The notes: generated from the sequence alone by a model not told the origin. DNA of 64,000 nt from Bryopsis sp. KO-2023 (GCA_030272585.1 BSYQ01000004.1:5456001-5520000), one strand, 5' to 3'; counted from the first letter of the stretch, positions 35,882 through 50,400 are shown. Translations and numbers: made by a program.

Positions 35882-38657
35882 TCATCTAACACCCTTTCTA
35901 CGAGTTTTCGGTCGGCCACTTTTTGCCAGTTTCACAGCCCGCCGCCTGCGCTGCTGTGTCTGACTCTGCTTGGGGTCCCTCCCAGCATCATCAACACTCG
36001 CCGAAATTGGCCTTCCGCCCAGCTCAGCCCTGTTTTGCATCTGCACAAATCCCACAGAAGACCTTGGCCGGACTGCATCCTGATTTTGGCTGTCATCGCA
36101 CTGTGGCGGCGATTCCTTCAACCAATCACTGAGCAGAGGGACGTCAGGTCTGACGGTTTCGTCGTCGAGTTCTGCGGGCAGCGTCACCGCCCAAGGATTC
36201 TCCGTTCCAACGCAAACTTTATCGCTTTCGCCCTCATCCATTCCCCTCTCCTCCCTACCTTCTCGACCATCATCCTCCAACCACGCGATCTTTTTTTTGG
36301 ATGCTTTCTTGCCACCCTTGGTGTTTGGCTCCTCTTCTTGCTTTTCTTTCAACGCATCAGCTAGAGCGTCGACCTCCTCCTCGTCCTCACAGGATTCGTC
36401 GCTTTCCGAGACAATTTCCACGAGCCCATTGTCCTCCACCAGCCACATATTTTCGACCGCCTCCTCGAGATTCTGTTGCAACTCTTCTGGCGGCTGGGCC
36501 ATGGCCTCCTCCATCTTGAAGAAATCCGGAGTACCAGGTGGAGTGTCCGACTTCTCTTGTTCGATCTCGCCATCATCCATCATGACGTAGAAATCTATCG
36601 GCGGAATTTTGGACGCCGTGGGCTGGAGAGTACTCCCTCCTCCCCTGAACGTTGCTGCAGGTCTAAACGCAGCCAATGGATCGTCCTCTCGCGCTTCTTC
36701 TGCTCCATTGGCCCCGTCCCCGGTACCCAAAAGTGCCTGGAAGCAACGTGAGCGGATTGATTGTTTCGTCATATCTTTGTGAGCGCCGCCACGACAACAA
36801 AATATTTATACATGCTTTGTGTTTACGAAAACTTTGTGTTTTTTTTTCAACCCTCACATCTTCGAGAGCTCGCAAGCCTTCGTCGTCTTCGTCCAATCCT
36901 GAGAGTCCGAACGGCCTTCCTGTGGCGGCCCGGGCGGGGAACCCTCCACCAGTCATCGCCCAGGGATTCGCATCTGGCCTCTTTCCCGAGTGATTCTTGG
37001 TGTCATCGGAGAACGTTACGTGGCGGGTTTGGGCCTGCCACACGCTGGCGGGATCTTCCGCCGCTCTGGCATAACTGGCAGGGTCGATGGTCAAATGGTC
37101 CACAGCCACTTGGAGTTCTGCTTGAAGTCGAGCACATGCCTACTCATGGTTTTGAGGGGAAAAGAAAACCTCCATCAGGCATCGATTCTTTCAAAAGCCG
37201 TGCAGGAAAATCCACCACTCAAGCAAAAGAGGTCTAAAGAGAAGCAACGAAGCTTCTTCTTACCTGAGAATACTCGCAGCATTTCCCCCTCCATTGATCT
37301 CGTTGAGCATAAGCCTCCTCCAGCTTAGTTTTGTGCATTGTTAAGCTTTCCCTGAGTTCCTGGATCTCCTCCGCCGTGCTTTCCTCAATATCCCCATGTG
37401 TTTCATCCTCCACAGGCCTCTCCGCGAGCATCTGTTGAAGCGTTCCTGACTCGCTGAATACATCTACCAGAGTCTTCCTGAAACCAGCATATGAGTAGAC
37501 TATGATATCTTATATCGATATGATGTCGTACAAACCAAGCCAGATATCCCTGTTTTGCAGGCAAGACAAGCAAAACTATCCCTTCCACGTGCACAGCATA
37601 TTCTTAATTGTATGCAACTCACTTCAGGGTGACAATCTCTTTGGCTTGATCCTCCACAATGTTTTTTGTGATGTCTGCCTCGATCTTAAGCTTGTTTCTT
37701 TCTGCCTCCAGCTCCATACATCGGCTGTCGAGAGAAGAGCTGTGACTCTTGAGCGTGGCCACTTCTTCTCTCAAATGATCCTGCTGAATCATCTGAACAC
37801 GGCACAAGAAGCGTTTACAACCTCAGGAATTTGGGTGGAAAGAATTTTTGACGACTGTGAAAGCCTTTCTCCCATCCCTGCCATGTTTGTGCAATGCTCC
37901 ATTCGGAATGAAGCTCAGAGGATTTCATTTGCATCTCCATTCAATGGAATTTTTTTTACAATTATTATTATTTTAGACAAGTTCTCTAAAATAAGCAAGC
38001 AAAAGACTACCACTTGAAAACTAAATTCCACGTCTGGAAACTACCCCATTCTGGGTTCCGAACTTTCTCTGTTTCAACCTCTCCCTCCGTCGCTTCCCAC
38101 TCACCAGATCCTTCGTGGACTCGTTCATTCCTTTCAAGATATCACCATGAATCTTCTCCTTCACATTTTCCAGCGTTTCCCTGTACATCTTTTCAAGCAG
38201 AAGCTGAAACTTGGCGACATCCGTCTTGGTCTTATCTTCTGCCGCCTCCGCCGCATGTCTCAGGGTCGCTCCGTCTATGGACATCGCAGCAACCCGCTCC
38301 CTGAGACGCTTGTTCTCCTCAGCCATTTTGTCATGCTCGAACACCGTCGCCTGATCGCGGAGGGATTGAATCTCCAGGGACAGCGCCCGGTTCTGCGTTT
38401 GTGCAACGCCGTTTGGTTGGTGAACGAGCAAACATTGCAGAAAACGAAATATATACATATATATATTATTATTGAGCATCCCCGTTTGCTCTGCCTCTAT
38501 TCTCTTGTTCCATTGATTTCCCTCCCCGGTCTTTGAACGACACTTGGGTGTGTGTGAGTCCAAAAGAATGTTTTGAAAACAGAAAAGAGAAAAGGATGGT
38601 TTTCTATTGCCTGTCCTTGTACCTTACCTGGTACTCAACAGCATCCTTGTCAGCCAT
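35882..38657 (-). CDS. Coiled-coil protein with acidic C-terminal half, unrecognised
   Basis: Six exons keep frame: 38628-38657, 38105-38392, 37623-37792, 37264-37477, 36858-37139 and 35882-36736. They give about 612 residues (MADKDAVEYQ...) ending in TGA. Residues ~11-230 have long heptad-like, charged helices (EIQSLRDQ, EENKRLRERVAAM, LLEKMYRETLENVKEKI, LREEVATLKSHSSSLD), typical of a dimeric coiled coil. A more open region follows (PWAMTGGGFPARAATGRPFG). The last exon is very acidic (SESDESCEDEEEVDAL) with a short basic tail (RRRRAVKLAKSGRPKTRRKG) that could be a nuclear or nucleolar signal. The exon at 37139 uses a tag acceptor; using the nearby cag would break the frame. No family was recognised. 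The gene is divergent from DNA polymerase delta, with 944 bases between starts. Confidence 0.82.
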
Positions 38658-39601
38658 TTCAAAAGAAAACACTTCTTCACATCGAATGCTCGGATTTCAA
38701 CAAAGCTTTCCCCGTCCCAGTGATACGTCGAGCCTGAACGGCTCTACAACTCAATTCGGAATAGTGACAATGCCATTCACTGTTTATGCGTCTGATGCGA
38801 ACGGTTGGGGGTTGAAAGTCAACAACGCTGCCAGATACGCTCGAACAGAGAGCGTCCGACACTGTGAAACGATGCCCGTCCGTGTGGTCGAGGATACAGC
38901 AGTTGACTTGTTGCAACAAGGTCAATGGCGAATATTGCTGCCTCGATTGGGCCGAGTTTCATTGGGGGGCAGCTGGTCTGCAAGAGTTCTTGGGGGATGA
39001 TACGAGACAAAACTGTGCCCTTGACTTGGGTTGTCTGTCTGAATCGAACTGTGCGGAGATCCATCCCCGCACGCTTCTGCATAACAAAGCTTATGAGTGG
39101 CAGCTCCTGGGGACGAGTGGAAATTGTTTTTCTGCCTTTCCTGCTGGGCGTTGGTGGAGGTTTCTTTTCGTGCAATTGGAAGCATGCAAACTGGAGATTA
39201 GTGGCGGCATTGATCGATCTAGGCAGCTGATAACCCCAGGCAATTCGATTCTGAGTTCGAAGAGAGAGAAGGGGGGTTCGTTCCGCCATTGCAAACCACG
39301 GTAGTTTTCCGATCGTGGCTTGGGATGGACGGCAGCCCTGTGGAAAACACACGCACGAGCGGATCATTTTCCGTGAAATTATTTGCCCTTCGTTGAAAGT
39401 CAAAATGCGAAGAGATGAACGCATGTCCGGCCCAATTGTCAGACTGACAGAAACTCAGACAGCCTATGTTTTCTACACTTTGTATCCTTTTCCAACCCTC
39501 GTTCCTTCTCCATCGAATCCCGGACCGATAACTGGGGCGCATAACCAATACTTTCAACTTGAACCACGCGACAGAGCGTTCGAGCTCCGTTACGTGCGAC
39601 G
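38658..39601. promoter_or_regulatory. Divergent promoter region between the coiled-coil gene and DNA polymerase delta
   Basis: 944 bases separate two divergent start codons, so both promoters must lie here or inside 5' untranslated exons. Base composition is more even than in other spacers and open stretches are present, but none shows a supported product. I recognised no specific binding sites. Confidence 0.4.
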
Positions 39602-42600
39602 ATGGACGGAGAAATGGATTTCGAGAGTTTCCTGGAGGAAATCGATGGGATGGAAACGGAGTACGAGGAGGGGAACTTCGTCGATACTCCCGAACTCGCA
39701 TCGCAACCAACTGATGTAGCGGGCTCGTCTTGGGGCCGACCGTTGGTGAAGTATTTCGACCCATCACGGGAGAGCTTGGGTGCGCGAAATGTGGTGGTGC
39801 GAATTCGCTCTCTTGTGAATTTGGCAACTGTTGATTAAGTGTTTTTTTTAGAGCCAAAAGTCCTGGTTGTGGCGTTTCCAAACTGCTGTGGAAGAAAGGG
39901 GAGGAAATTTAATCCCACATGGTGTCGAATTTGGATATGTTTTTTTTTAAAGAGTTTGGATATTTTTTGATGGTGTTTCCTTGCTGCTGCTTCTCTGTAG
40001 TGTTTCAACAGCTTGAGGTGGATTATGTAATCGAGTCCAATCGTCCTGTGGTTCGAATGTTCGGTGTCAATGAAGCTGGTATGTGAATCCTGAAAGAGAC
40101 ATATATATGTATATATATATATTATGTATATGTATTAAAATTGTACTACTATGTGTATCTTAATTCAGCTTTGCGCAATAATTTTTTATTTATGGTTTTG
40201 TTTTCATTGGATTCCGTGTCGCAACTGCACACATTATTATTGCATGCTATTTCAGTTTGATTCGTTTCGTTATTTGCCAGTTGGCTTTCTATGTAGTGCT
40301 GTTTCTATGATTTTCTTATTTTATTTAATCTGATTTTTTTCGTTTCCTGCTTTTTCTAAAATAGTTTTTTTTCCCAAAACTGTTGTCGAGATCCCAGCGT
40401 GTACTTTTTTTCCGCCAATAAAATAAAATAAAAAATCAACCTATTGGTTTTGAGTATCCACGGTATATCGTTTTTTGCATTCGAACAGGAAACAGCGTGT
40501 GTGCACTGGTGCATAAGTTTGAACCATATTTCTACGTGGAGGCTCCGGCAGGCATTAGCGTCGAGGATTTGCCTTCCCTTCAAAAAGCTCTATCTGTATG
40601 TCTTACTTCAAGCCATCAAAATGCCCAGTGGTGCTCTTTCTCTCGACTAAAAAATATATATATATTTCTTAAATAGAAACCCAGCCCCCCCCCCCCCCCC
40701 CCCATCTGTAGAAAAAAACAACCATAATTCGAAAAAAAAAGAAAAGAAGAAGAAACGATTTCGAGGCAGAAGATTTTGGTTTTTTTTCATGGCACATGTT
40801 TCATTTTTATTTTGACTCAGATACGTCTATTTGAATATTATAAGCGGTGTTTGCTGAACATGTGGGGATTTCAACCAAGCGATCGTTTTTTTTTTGGAAC
40901 AAAGCTTTGAGGATTAGTCATTCATTGTTTTATTACTTTTGCCAATGGGGGCGGGGATATGTCAATTTTTGCCGTGAAGATCTGTGGGCTCTATAAGAAA
41001 CAAAACTGGGAAAGAAACGAAACTGGGAAAGCTAATTTGAGCTTTGATGAAGTATTGATACCTCAAAGTCATCGTCAAAAAAGACAAATTCCAGGATTTT
41101 TTTTAATTTTATATATACATTTTTTTTTCCGAAAATCAAACCCCCTTAAGCAACCCATCTACAATTGCTGACTTTTGGTTATTTTTGCAATACATGTTGA
41201 TTTATTTCATTTGAATGCTTGACAGAAACAGCTCGAGTTAAAAGACAAAGGGCCCCACACGATCGTGAGAATCGAATTGGAAAGAAAGCAATCCGTTTGG
41301 CAATACCAATTTGGACAGAAGAAAAATTTTCTGAAGGTCGTGCTGGAAAAACCGAATTCGGTCGCACCATGTCGAGGTAAGGAAAAAAAAAAAAAAAAAA
41401 AAGAAGAAGAAACTGACCTAGGGGTTGAGAAAAATCGATGCATTACACTTTGAGAATAATCATTTTGTTTTGGGCCTTGTTTCTTTTGGACCACCTGTTG
41501 TTTTTTTTCTTTCTTTTTGTGTGTGGGTGTCTATGTCCAGCGACAAAAGGAAAGAAATATATTCTTGCAGAATAAATTTCTGATTGTTGCGATTTGATTT
41601 GATTTCGTTTTTTCTTTTCTTTTCTTTTCAATATGGTGTAAAGAAATGAATCGATGGATTTCTCTGGGGGGGAAAGTTCAAAACAAAATTTTCAGTGTTT
41701 CTCTTTCGTGGAAAAAAAAAACCTTTATTAGGTTTATCGTACATTCCGTTGCAAAGATCTCTGAGTTTCTCGCTTATTTTTCCATGCAGCGATTTTGGAA
41801 TCCAGCGAAGTGGTGTTTTCTGGCATGAGAATCGGGCCGACCACGACCTATGAATCGAACATTCTGTATGGATTGAGGTTCATGGTGGATTGTGGGGTGA
41901 TGGGGGCAACTTGGGTGGAGCTGCCAAAGGGGAAATACAGGGTCGTCCCAGACATGCAAAAAAAATCCACCTGTCAAATCGAAGTGACGCTCGACTACTG
42001 GCATTTGATCAGTCATCCAGCAGAAGGTATGGTGTGCTGATGTGCAGGTTTTTTTGTTTTTTGTTTTGGAAATCGGATTGTTTATCTTTTTTGATATGAG
42101 ACTGGCAACCCCGATTCCGCATTCACTGTTTTTTCTTATTTCATTTTGAAAAAAAATTAATTAAAAAAAGGGAAGATGCCTTGGTTTTCCTTGAAACAAG
42201 TGCAAAAATCATATATATCTAGAATTATTTTTTTTTCTATTTTGGTAATAAGTTACCAAAATATGCTTTTTTTGTTTTTTTTTAATTATTGTTTTTTTTG
42301 GGGGGGGGTTATCAGGGAAATACTCTGCACTTGCACCGATTCGAATTTTGAGCATGGATATCGAATGCTGTGGCCGGAAGGTGGGAATTTATGTTATATT
42401 TTTATAGAGTAAAAGATGTAAGACCATCTTTTGAAACAAGTCTGAATAATTACTACATAAAGAATCATTCCAGGTCTCCATTGGTATGTGCCGGAAAAAA
42501 CAGAAAAAACAAAAGAAAGAAAATCGAGCTTCAACAAAATATGCGACTCCTTTGCTGTAGTGGTCACTATAGAGTGTTTTTGTTTTTTTTCCTTAAATCT

Positions 42601-45600
42601 AATACACCCATGTGTGTGGTCACATTTTTTTTTGTGGTTTAAAATAAATTACAAAAAAAACTACACAACTCTACTTCCCCGCCTTCATTAAAAAAAAAAA
42701 TGAAACGAAATGAATAAATAAAAAATGAAAGAATACCAAGACAAAAAAAACGAAAACAGAAAATTTTCGTGAGAAACAGCTGTTGCGAAGACTGCCATTA
42801 CAGGTATATATTCCATCGACCCAGCTCCCATTTCCCATCCAAAAAAATTGATCAACCCCCCTCCCACCGACATCAAATTTTCCAAAAACAAATTCTCATT
42901 GTTCGTGGGCATCGTTCAGGGGCAATTCCCAGATCCCAAACACGACCCAGTAATTCAAATAGCCAGCCGAGTGACGGTGCAAGGAGAAAAGGAGCCGGTC
43001 GTCCAGAACATAATGACCCTGAAGGACTGTGCCCCCATCGTGGGGGCCGAGGTCATGTCTTTCGACGACGAAAGGGACCTTTTGGTGAAATGGCAAGAGC
43101 TGCTTCTGACCACGGATCCTGACGTCATAATCGGATACAACATCTGCAATTTCGATCTGCCGTATTTGGTGCAACGAGCGGAGACACTGAGAGTCGAAAA
43201 ACGGTTCAACTTATGGGGAAGGACTCGTGCAAGGTAAAGTGTGTGTGTGTGTGTTTTCTTTTTCGTTTTTGATCAGTTTTTGGTCAGTCGTGAGATCTTT
43301 TTACACTAAACACGGCTGCAGCTTACTGCCTTTTCCATTCATTTAAATTTTTACGAATCAGTTTCTTTTGTTTTCGTGTCTATGTTCATTCGTTTGGTTA
43401 TTTTCTCGCATGTGCTTGAGTTGCATTGAAGACGAAACCTTAATCGCAGATAAGCGATACGGACCCAGCACTTTTCCAAAAACAAAAATTAATAACAAAA
43501 AATAATAAATTAAGCCGAGTCGAACTCCATGGCTTCGATTCTTGTGTCAAAAAACTTCGAAACTTCGAAAAATTATGCATTCATTCTTTCGTCTTTCTCA
43601 ATCTGCTCGGCACCTCGGTTTGAATTTCATGTCGGAACACATTTACACATTTATCCATTTAACTTTTTCTCTCCGGAATCATGCTGAGTGAAGTTGATCT
43701 TTCATCCACTGTCTGACAGGCCATTGAAAATGAGGGACAGCAAATTCAGTTCGAAAGCGTACGGCACTCACGAATACAAAGAAATCGAGATCGATGGCCG
43801 CGTGCAATTCGATTTGCTGATGGCCATCCAACGCGACCATAAGATGAGCTCCTACACCCTCAACTCGGTGTCGGCCAGATTCCTGGGGGAGCAAAAAGAA
43901 GATGTACATCACTCATGCATTTCCGAACTCCAAAACGGAAATGCAGAAACCAGGCGGCGGCTGGCGGTGTATTGCTTGAAGGTGAAACCCGAGCCATCCT
44001 TCAAACAAACAACGACAAAGCAACCTTCTTCCCCCCACCCCTTTCCAAAGAAAGCATTCTTTTTACCAGAAAGGAAAGAAATCCACAGAAGCAAGCTTTT
44101 TGGTTGCTTGATTCAGCGTTTGACATAGACACACACAAACACACACAGAATGACGGATTGGCTGCCGGTTGCATGTCTTTCCAATGCAGGATGCCTATCT
44201 TCCCCAACGACTGGTCGACAAACTAATGTACATGTATAATTACGTCGAGATGGCCCGTGTCACTGGAGTTCCGCTGAGCTATCTTCTCACACGGTAATCT
44301 TGACAGGAGGTTCAACCTCCTGTAACAAAATCACTCGTGTTACATGTGTGATGTGTGACATCCATTACGAATGTGGGTGGGTGGGTGGGTGTGCCTGGAG
44401 CTCTATGTTTGGGTTGAATTTTCAGGAGAGTGATGAGTGGGTGATCAGATTTTCGTAATTTTCCTAATGCTGGCGCATGTTTGGTCATTGTTTTTCGCAG
44501 GGGACAAAGTATCAAGGTGTTTTCTCAAATTCTGAGGAGATGTAGAGAGAAGGGCTTTTTGGTGCCCACAATGAAGGTTAGTCATTCCTCAGAAAAGAAA
44601 AGCAGTGCTCATTTGTTGTTTGCAAGGAGCCCCCCTCCCCCTTCCCTGACAAAACCACTAATCGAGTTTCATTGGCAAAAAATCCTATAGGTGTCCGCCC
44701 CCCCTCCTGATTTCCTCTTTTCAGTTTTTTTCTTTTTTTCTTTTTTTTTTTTTTCAGTTTGTTTATGGAGCAAACACATGGCATGCATGCATCCATCTAA
44801 AGAAACCACATCTTCGCAATCATCCTGCGTGGGCTTGGTTAGGAGGGGACCTGACCGCGAAAATAAAAAATAAAAAAATAAAGTAAATAATAAATAACAG
44901 AAAGGCAATGCATAGAAAAATAAAATAAAAGCAAAGATGATGATGCATCAGCCATTGGATGCATCGTTTGCAGGTGCAAGGTCAGCCAGCGGATGGGGTG
45001 GCTTATGAGGGAGCCACCGTCCTTCAGCCAGACGAGGGATTCTACGAGCATCCGATCGCAACTTTAGATTTCGCCTCCTTGTACCCATCCATCATGATGG
45101 CCCACAATCTCTGCTACACAACTTTGGTTGACAATTCCAGGTAGATTTGCACGACATGCAATTTATTTTTTATTTTTATTTTTAATGATTCGACCCCCTT
45201 TGACGATTGATTGATTGAGTGAGTGAGTGAGTTTGGGTTTGATCCTTTTTGGACCGATGGTGGAGTTGCTGTTAAACTTGAACTTTGGGAATTCCAAAGC
45301 TGAAATTCCTCTATTTTGAAAACTAGTTACATCAAGACACCAGCCTGATATCCCACCCATTCATATTTTCACTGCTAAGATGCAGGAGCCCAACATGGGC
45401 ATCTCATTTTCTTCAAGAAACAAAAACTTTACATAAGGAATTCAAATGTAAAAAAAAAACAAAAAAAAGAGTTTTCTTTCATGTGTTAGAATTTCGGAGC
45501 TTCCGGTGGAGCATTACGAACGGTCTCCGTGTGGGGATGTCTTTGTGAGAGCTACGACTCAAAAAGGGTTGTTGCCAGAAATCTTGGAGGATTTGCTGGC

Positions 45601-48600
45601 GGCCAGGAAGCGGTGCGTGTCGTTTCGCATAACGAAAAGAAAACACCCAATGGGTGGTGGATCGTGAAGCCTCTGCATTGTTTTTTTTTTATTGTTTTTT
45701 AAACTCGTGTTTTTTTTGTGTTGATGTTTTATTTTTCCTGAACTGCAATCCTATCCCGGGAGGGGGGTTATTAAAATGGAACGATATTTACTGTGAAACT
45801 CATAAGTTATCTGCCTTTAAAAAGCCATGGTTTTTATCTATATATATATATACATATACCTTTATTTGTCTTATTTTTGTCTTGTATTTTTTTTAGAGCA
45901 AAGGCCGATCTGAAAGCTGCAAAAGATCCCTTTGTGAAGGCGGTGCTGGATGGTCGTCAGCTGGCATTGAAAATGAGTGCCAACAGTGTATATGGATTCA
46001 CTGGGGCGACGATAGGCAGGTTGCCTTGCTTGCAAATATCCTCCAGCGTGACGGCGTACGGGCGAGACATGATTTTGCACACGAAAAATTTGGTAATGTC
46101 GATTTACAAGAAAGAAAACGGCTACGAAGAGGATTGCCATGTTATTTATGGCGACACGGATTCGGTGATGGTGAATTTCAAGGTGAGGAAAATAAAAAAA
46201 AGGGAAAAAACAAACAAACAAGAAAAGCTTTTTTTTTTCTTTTCTTGAAACTTGTTCGGATTGACTTTTTCTTTTTCTTTTATTTTTTTTGGGGGGGGAC
46301 TTAAAATAGATTTATGTTTCTGTGCAATGGGTTTTTTTCGAGAGTGGGATGGTGTTTGGCTGAACAGGTGAAAGATATCGGACGGGCGATGGAGCTCGGC
46401 AAAATGGCCGCCGATGAAATCACAAAGACTTTTCCAAAACCCGTGAAATTGGAATTCGAGAAGGTACACCCCTCACTTCAATCAAAAACTCATCGAAATC
46501 GACACAAAAGGGCCAGAATTTGATGTTTCTTTCTGGTGCAAGATGCAGGAGCTCCGATCGATGTTCCACACAAATTTTTTTTTTGCTTTTTTTTTTTGCC
46601 TGTGAAAGTGCTTGTGGGTAAATATCACAACTTGAGTTGGAGCACTTTTTTTTTCTTTCGTGAAGCCGATCGGGAGGGGGACGAATTTTTTCAATGAATG
46701 TGTGATAGTGGTGCAGGTTTACTACCCCTACCTGTTGATGTCTAAAAAAAGATATGCCGGGCTGCTTTGGACAAATCCAGAAAAGCACGACAAGATGGAT
46801 ACCAAGGTAAAACACTGCGATTCACAATGTGGTCGAAATGATATTATTCCCTGGATCGAGGCACATGAAATCTCGGAAAAATTTGAAAAATTTGAAATTG
46901 AAATTTAAAAATTAAAAAAAATCCAGGGTCACTCCTCTGTTTTTTTGCGTAATCAAATTTCACGACAGTACATTGACACTGAAACACGAATTATATTTAA
47001 CAAACGTACAGTAAAACAAAAAAAAATGTTGTGGATAACCTGGATACATTATTTTCATTTAAAGCCTCCCACTTAGCCCGCTAAGTATTTTTGAAATATT
47101 CTTTCTTAAATCTTTTGTTCCACTTTTTATATATATATTTTTTTCGGCGGTTCTCTTTTAAAGGGAATCGAAACCGTTCGCCGAGACAGCTGCTTGCTGG
47201 TAAGAAATGTCGTTACGGAGTGCCTCCAAAAAATTCTGATTCACAGAGACGTTGTGGGAGCTCAAAAATTTGTGAGGGAAACCATAGCAGATTTGCTGAC
47301 GAACAAAATGGACCTCAGCATGTTGGTCGTTTCGAAGGTATGCATCCGGCATTTATTTTTATTTATTTTTCATTTGCTTTTTGCTTTTTTTTGGGGGGGG
47401 TGGGGGGGTGGGGGGGTGGGGGCAGATACACCGAATAAATATCTGCACCTCACAAAACAATGTACAGTAATCTTGCCTTCTTTCGTTTCAAGACAGAATG
47501 GATGGGGGGGTGGCCTTTGTTTTTTTTTCTTTTCTGTGTTTTTTTTTCTTTTCTGTGTTTTTTTTTTTGCAACACAAGATCGACTCCCATCCCTCACACA
47601 GTCTGTCATCGGCAACAAGGCACACGAATCCTTAGTTATAGGATGAAGGGTTCGAAACCAGCACCATTACCAACCATCGCCCCCCTCGCATAACATGATA
47701 ATATATGTATGTATATTTTATTTTATTTTAAACATCCTAACGATTTAAATCTAATATCCCCCCCCCCCCCCCCTCTCCCTTTCCTCCTGCAGAGCTTGAG
47801 CCGCGATGTGGATAAATACGAAAACAAAGCAGCCCACGTCGAACTGGCAAAGAAGATGCAAAAAAGGGACATGGCGACAGCCCCTGGAATCGGCGATCGA
47901 GTGCCTTTCGTCATTATCAAAGCTGCAAAAGGAGCCAGGGCGTACGAAAAAGCGGAAGACCCCATCTATGCCCTGGAAAACAATTTGCCCATCGACTCGC
48001 AGCACTACTTGGACCATCATCTGGCGCAGCCCCTGATGCGAATTTTTGAACCCATTCTGAAGGAAAAAGCAAAGGAGCTGTTGCATGGTGGGTGCAGGGA
48101 AAGTGGCTGCTTTACTTGTGTCGATGGAATTTAGTGAAAATGCTGTGCAGAAAACAAAACAATCCGGTTGCTCGTTTTCTTTTTCTTGTTTTTCTGAACA
48201 ATCGGGTGCCCCTACCACCACCACCATCGCCCCTGACGAAAATCCATCCCCGAAAGTCCATTTTTGCTTCTTTTTTATTCAGGTTTTTTTTTTCACTGTA
48301 TATTTCCCTTCTCCAGTCTTTTTATTATGAGCCCTCCTTTTTGCCAGGCCAACACACGAAATCCATCATAATTTCCACACCGTCCAGCTCTTCCGGTGGG
48401 ATCATGAGGTTCGCCAAATCCACCCCAAAATGCATGAGCTGCAAGACCCCACTCAAAGCCGGCAGGAAAACGGTGTGCGAACATTGCGAATCTCGAGAGG
48501 CAGAAATGTATTTGCAATGCTTGGATCGATCCAACGAATTGGAATATCAATTCGGGAGGCTGTGGACCCAATGTCAAAGGTGCCAGGGAAGTTTGCTCCA

Positions 48601-49120
48601 GGATGTGCTTTGCACCAACAGAGATTGTCCGATATTCTACAGGTAAGCAGAAATTGGCTTGGATTTTAGCTGTACTGGATCTTATCCTGCTAAGGCTTCG
48701 TTAGTGGGTCGTTTTCGTGATATGTGTCGCTATTAGTCATGGCTTGGTCAGACATACACACATTTCTGTTTTGGCCTTTTTTTTTGAATAAGTTTAATGT
48801 TCAAAAATTGAGGTCTGGGAAAAAGAAATCGTGAATGAACGAATGCCTGCGAGGTTTCCCCCTTGCTTTTTTCGGCATCTTTTTTTTTTTGCTTCTTTCC
48901 GTAATCCACTACCTTTCCACATATTTTTTTGTCTGTCCTTTTCGTTGTTTTTTTTTGCTGCTTTCCTGTTTCTTGTTTGATTCATTCGCGTGTATGACTC
49001 CTTCCCCTTTCCATTCCCCTTTCGCGTTTCATGTTTTTTTTCGATTTCACCAGGCGGAAAAAAGTTCAAAAAGAGCTTGGGGAGGCCCACAAGCAGCTAG
49101 CCAGATTCGATGACTGGTAG
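39602..49120 (+). CDS. POLD1: DNA polymerase delta catalytic subunit
   Basis: The replicative B-family polymerase with 3'-5' proofreading. Nineteen exons keep frame: 39602-39779, 40001-40078, 40489-40595, 41226-41376, 41790-42026, 42316-42380, 42920-43233, 43720-43981, 44190-44293, 44501-44576, 44974-45140, 45490-45612, 45897-46182, 46368-46463, 46717-46806, 47164-47337, 47793-48087, 48348-48642 and 49054-49120. They give about 1,054 residues, slightly shorter than human. ExoI is MDIECCGRK, Exo[13 protein letters not shown], and Exo[13 protein letters not shown]. Polymerase motif A is [10 protein letters not shown], motif [14 protein letters not shown], and motif C YGDTDSV. The C-terminus carries both cysteine modules: CMSC...CEHC (CysA, zinc/PCNA) and CQRC...CTNRDC (CysB, which binds the 4Fe-4S cluster). 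All catalytic residues are present. The protein ends LARFDDW. The N-terminus before the polymerase core is short (about 60 residues, acidic). Confidence 0.97.
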
Positions 49121-49659
49121 CCTGCACCAATCCATGTTCAATATTAGATAGTCAGACTACAGTGAAAGATGATGTTTTGTTTTGTTTTTCCTTTGTTTAG
49201 CAACGAAACAACAACAGGCAGGATTGCATCACAGATATAGATAGGGAGATTTTGAGAAGAAAAATGGAAACGAAACGAAAAGAGAAAAAAAGATATGTGC
49301 CTAGATCTGGAATTTTACTTGTAATATCGAGTGCTTGACTGACTAACAATAAGGCGAAACACTGTGGGGATCAGCAACGGGTTGTATTTTTAGGAAAGTG
49401 GGCGGGTGGGATGGCTTGGAAAACCTTGAATTTCTCCCAAAAAAGCACAACTGTTGAGAGGCATATGAGGGGAAGTTTGCATCGATTTGCACTCATCATG
49501 CACTGTGGCAAGCTCCCCCTTTCAAAATAAAGATTCATGAAGAATTGGTTGCTGTCCAATTGGAGTAGGTGTTTGTGCACATCTGATAAAATGGAGTTTT
49601 CCTGGAGCCTCTTCCAAAGAGAAAAAGAGGCTTTTTCATCTTTTTTTTTTGCCTCTTTC
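49121..49659. other. 3' flank of DNA polymerase delta, no gene recognised
   Basis: AT-rich flank with no supported coding or RNA feature. The duplicated segment starts near its right end. Confidence 0.4.
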
Positions 49660-50400
49660 ATATATGCAGGATTTCTTCAGTTAGTATCCAAGCATCATAG
49701 ATTCATCCCCTTCATTTCCGGCAGCATTGATGGGGTGATGCCCCTGGGCATATATTTGTCAATCGCTTCTCTGAAACAGCCATAAGAAATGCTATGTGCA
49801 AGAGTCGATGAAATCTGATCCCCCGCCACCACCCTTTCTAATCGTTCATTCCAGATGGGATCCTGAAAAACTCACCATCGTCATCATGATGCGTTTCCTT
49901 CTTTCCCCAGCCACCATCTTCCCACACCCGGTTACACCATTTTTGGAAATGTTGGTGTGCAAGGGGGACAAATAGGAAAAAAAATAGGAAAATCTTCGTG
50001 AATTAAACAAAAGATTGTTCACTCAGGAAAATGAAAGCAAATTCTGACTCATCCAGAGAATCAAAATGATTTTTTCAGGATTTGGCTGACCATCAAAGTG
50101 CAACTCAACCGCCACTTTTGATCAGCAGGGATACAAACAGAAAAAGAAAAAAGAAGCCATTGATATCCATGGAAATGGCCTGTTGGATTTTTATTCATTG
50201 CAGGTCCTGGATTGGCTGCAAAACAAAAGGGGAAATTTCTCACATGCACGCAGTGATGGGCTGGATGAGTTTGGCATCTCAGATGAAATTTCTGTTTTTT
50301 GCCATAGTACCCTCTTATTGCATTTTTGGATCAAATTAGGTTCCATCAGGTTGACTGGATATTCATGCATTCAAAAAAGCATTCCTGCATCCAATCGTGG
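49660..50400 (-). repeat. Inverted copy of the 19.88-20.61 kb segment
   Basis: Read on the minus strand this block follows 19,880-20,605 in order, with scattered substitutions and small indels. It lies directly beside the inverted MMS19 fragment. The junction between the two source regions is at about 50,400-50,455. Confidence 0.8.

Noticed and set aside
37118-37120. cag acceptor for exon 5 of the coiled-coil gene
   Set aside because: It puts the exon out of phase with exon 4 and gives an early stop; the upstream tag acceptor keeps the frame.
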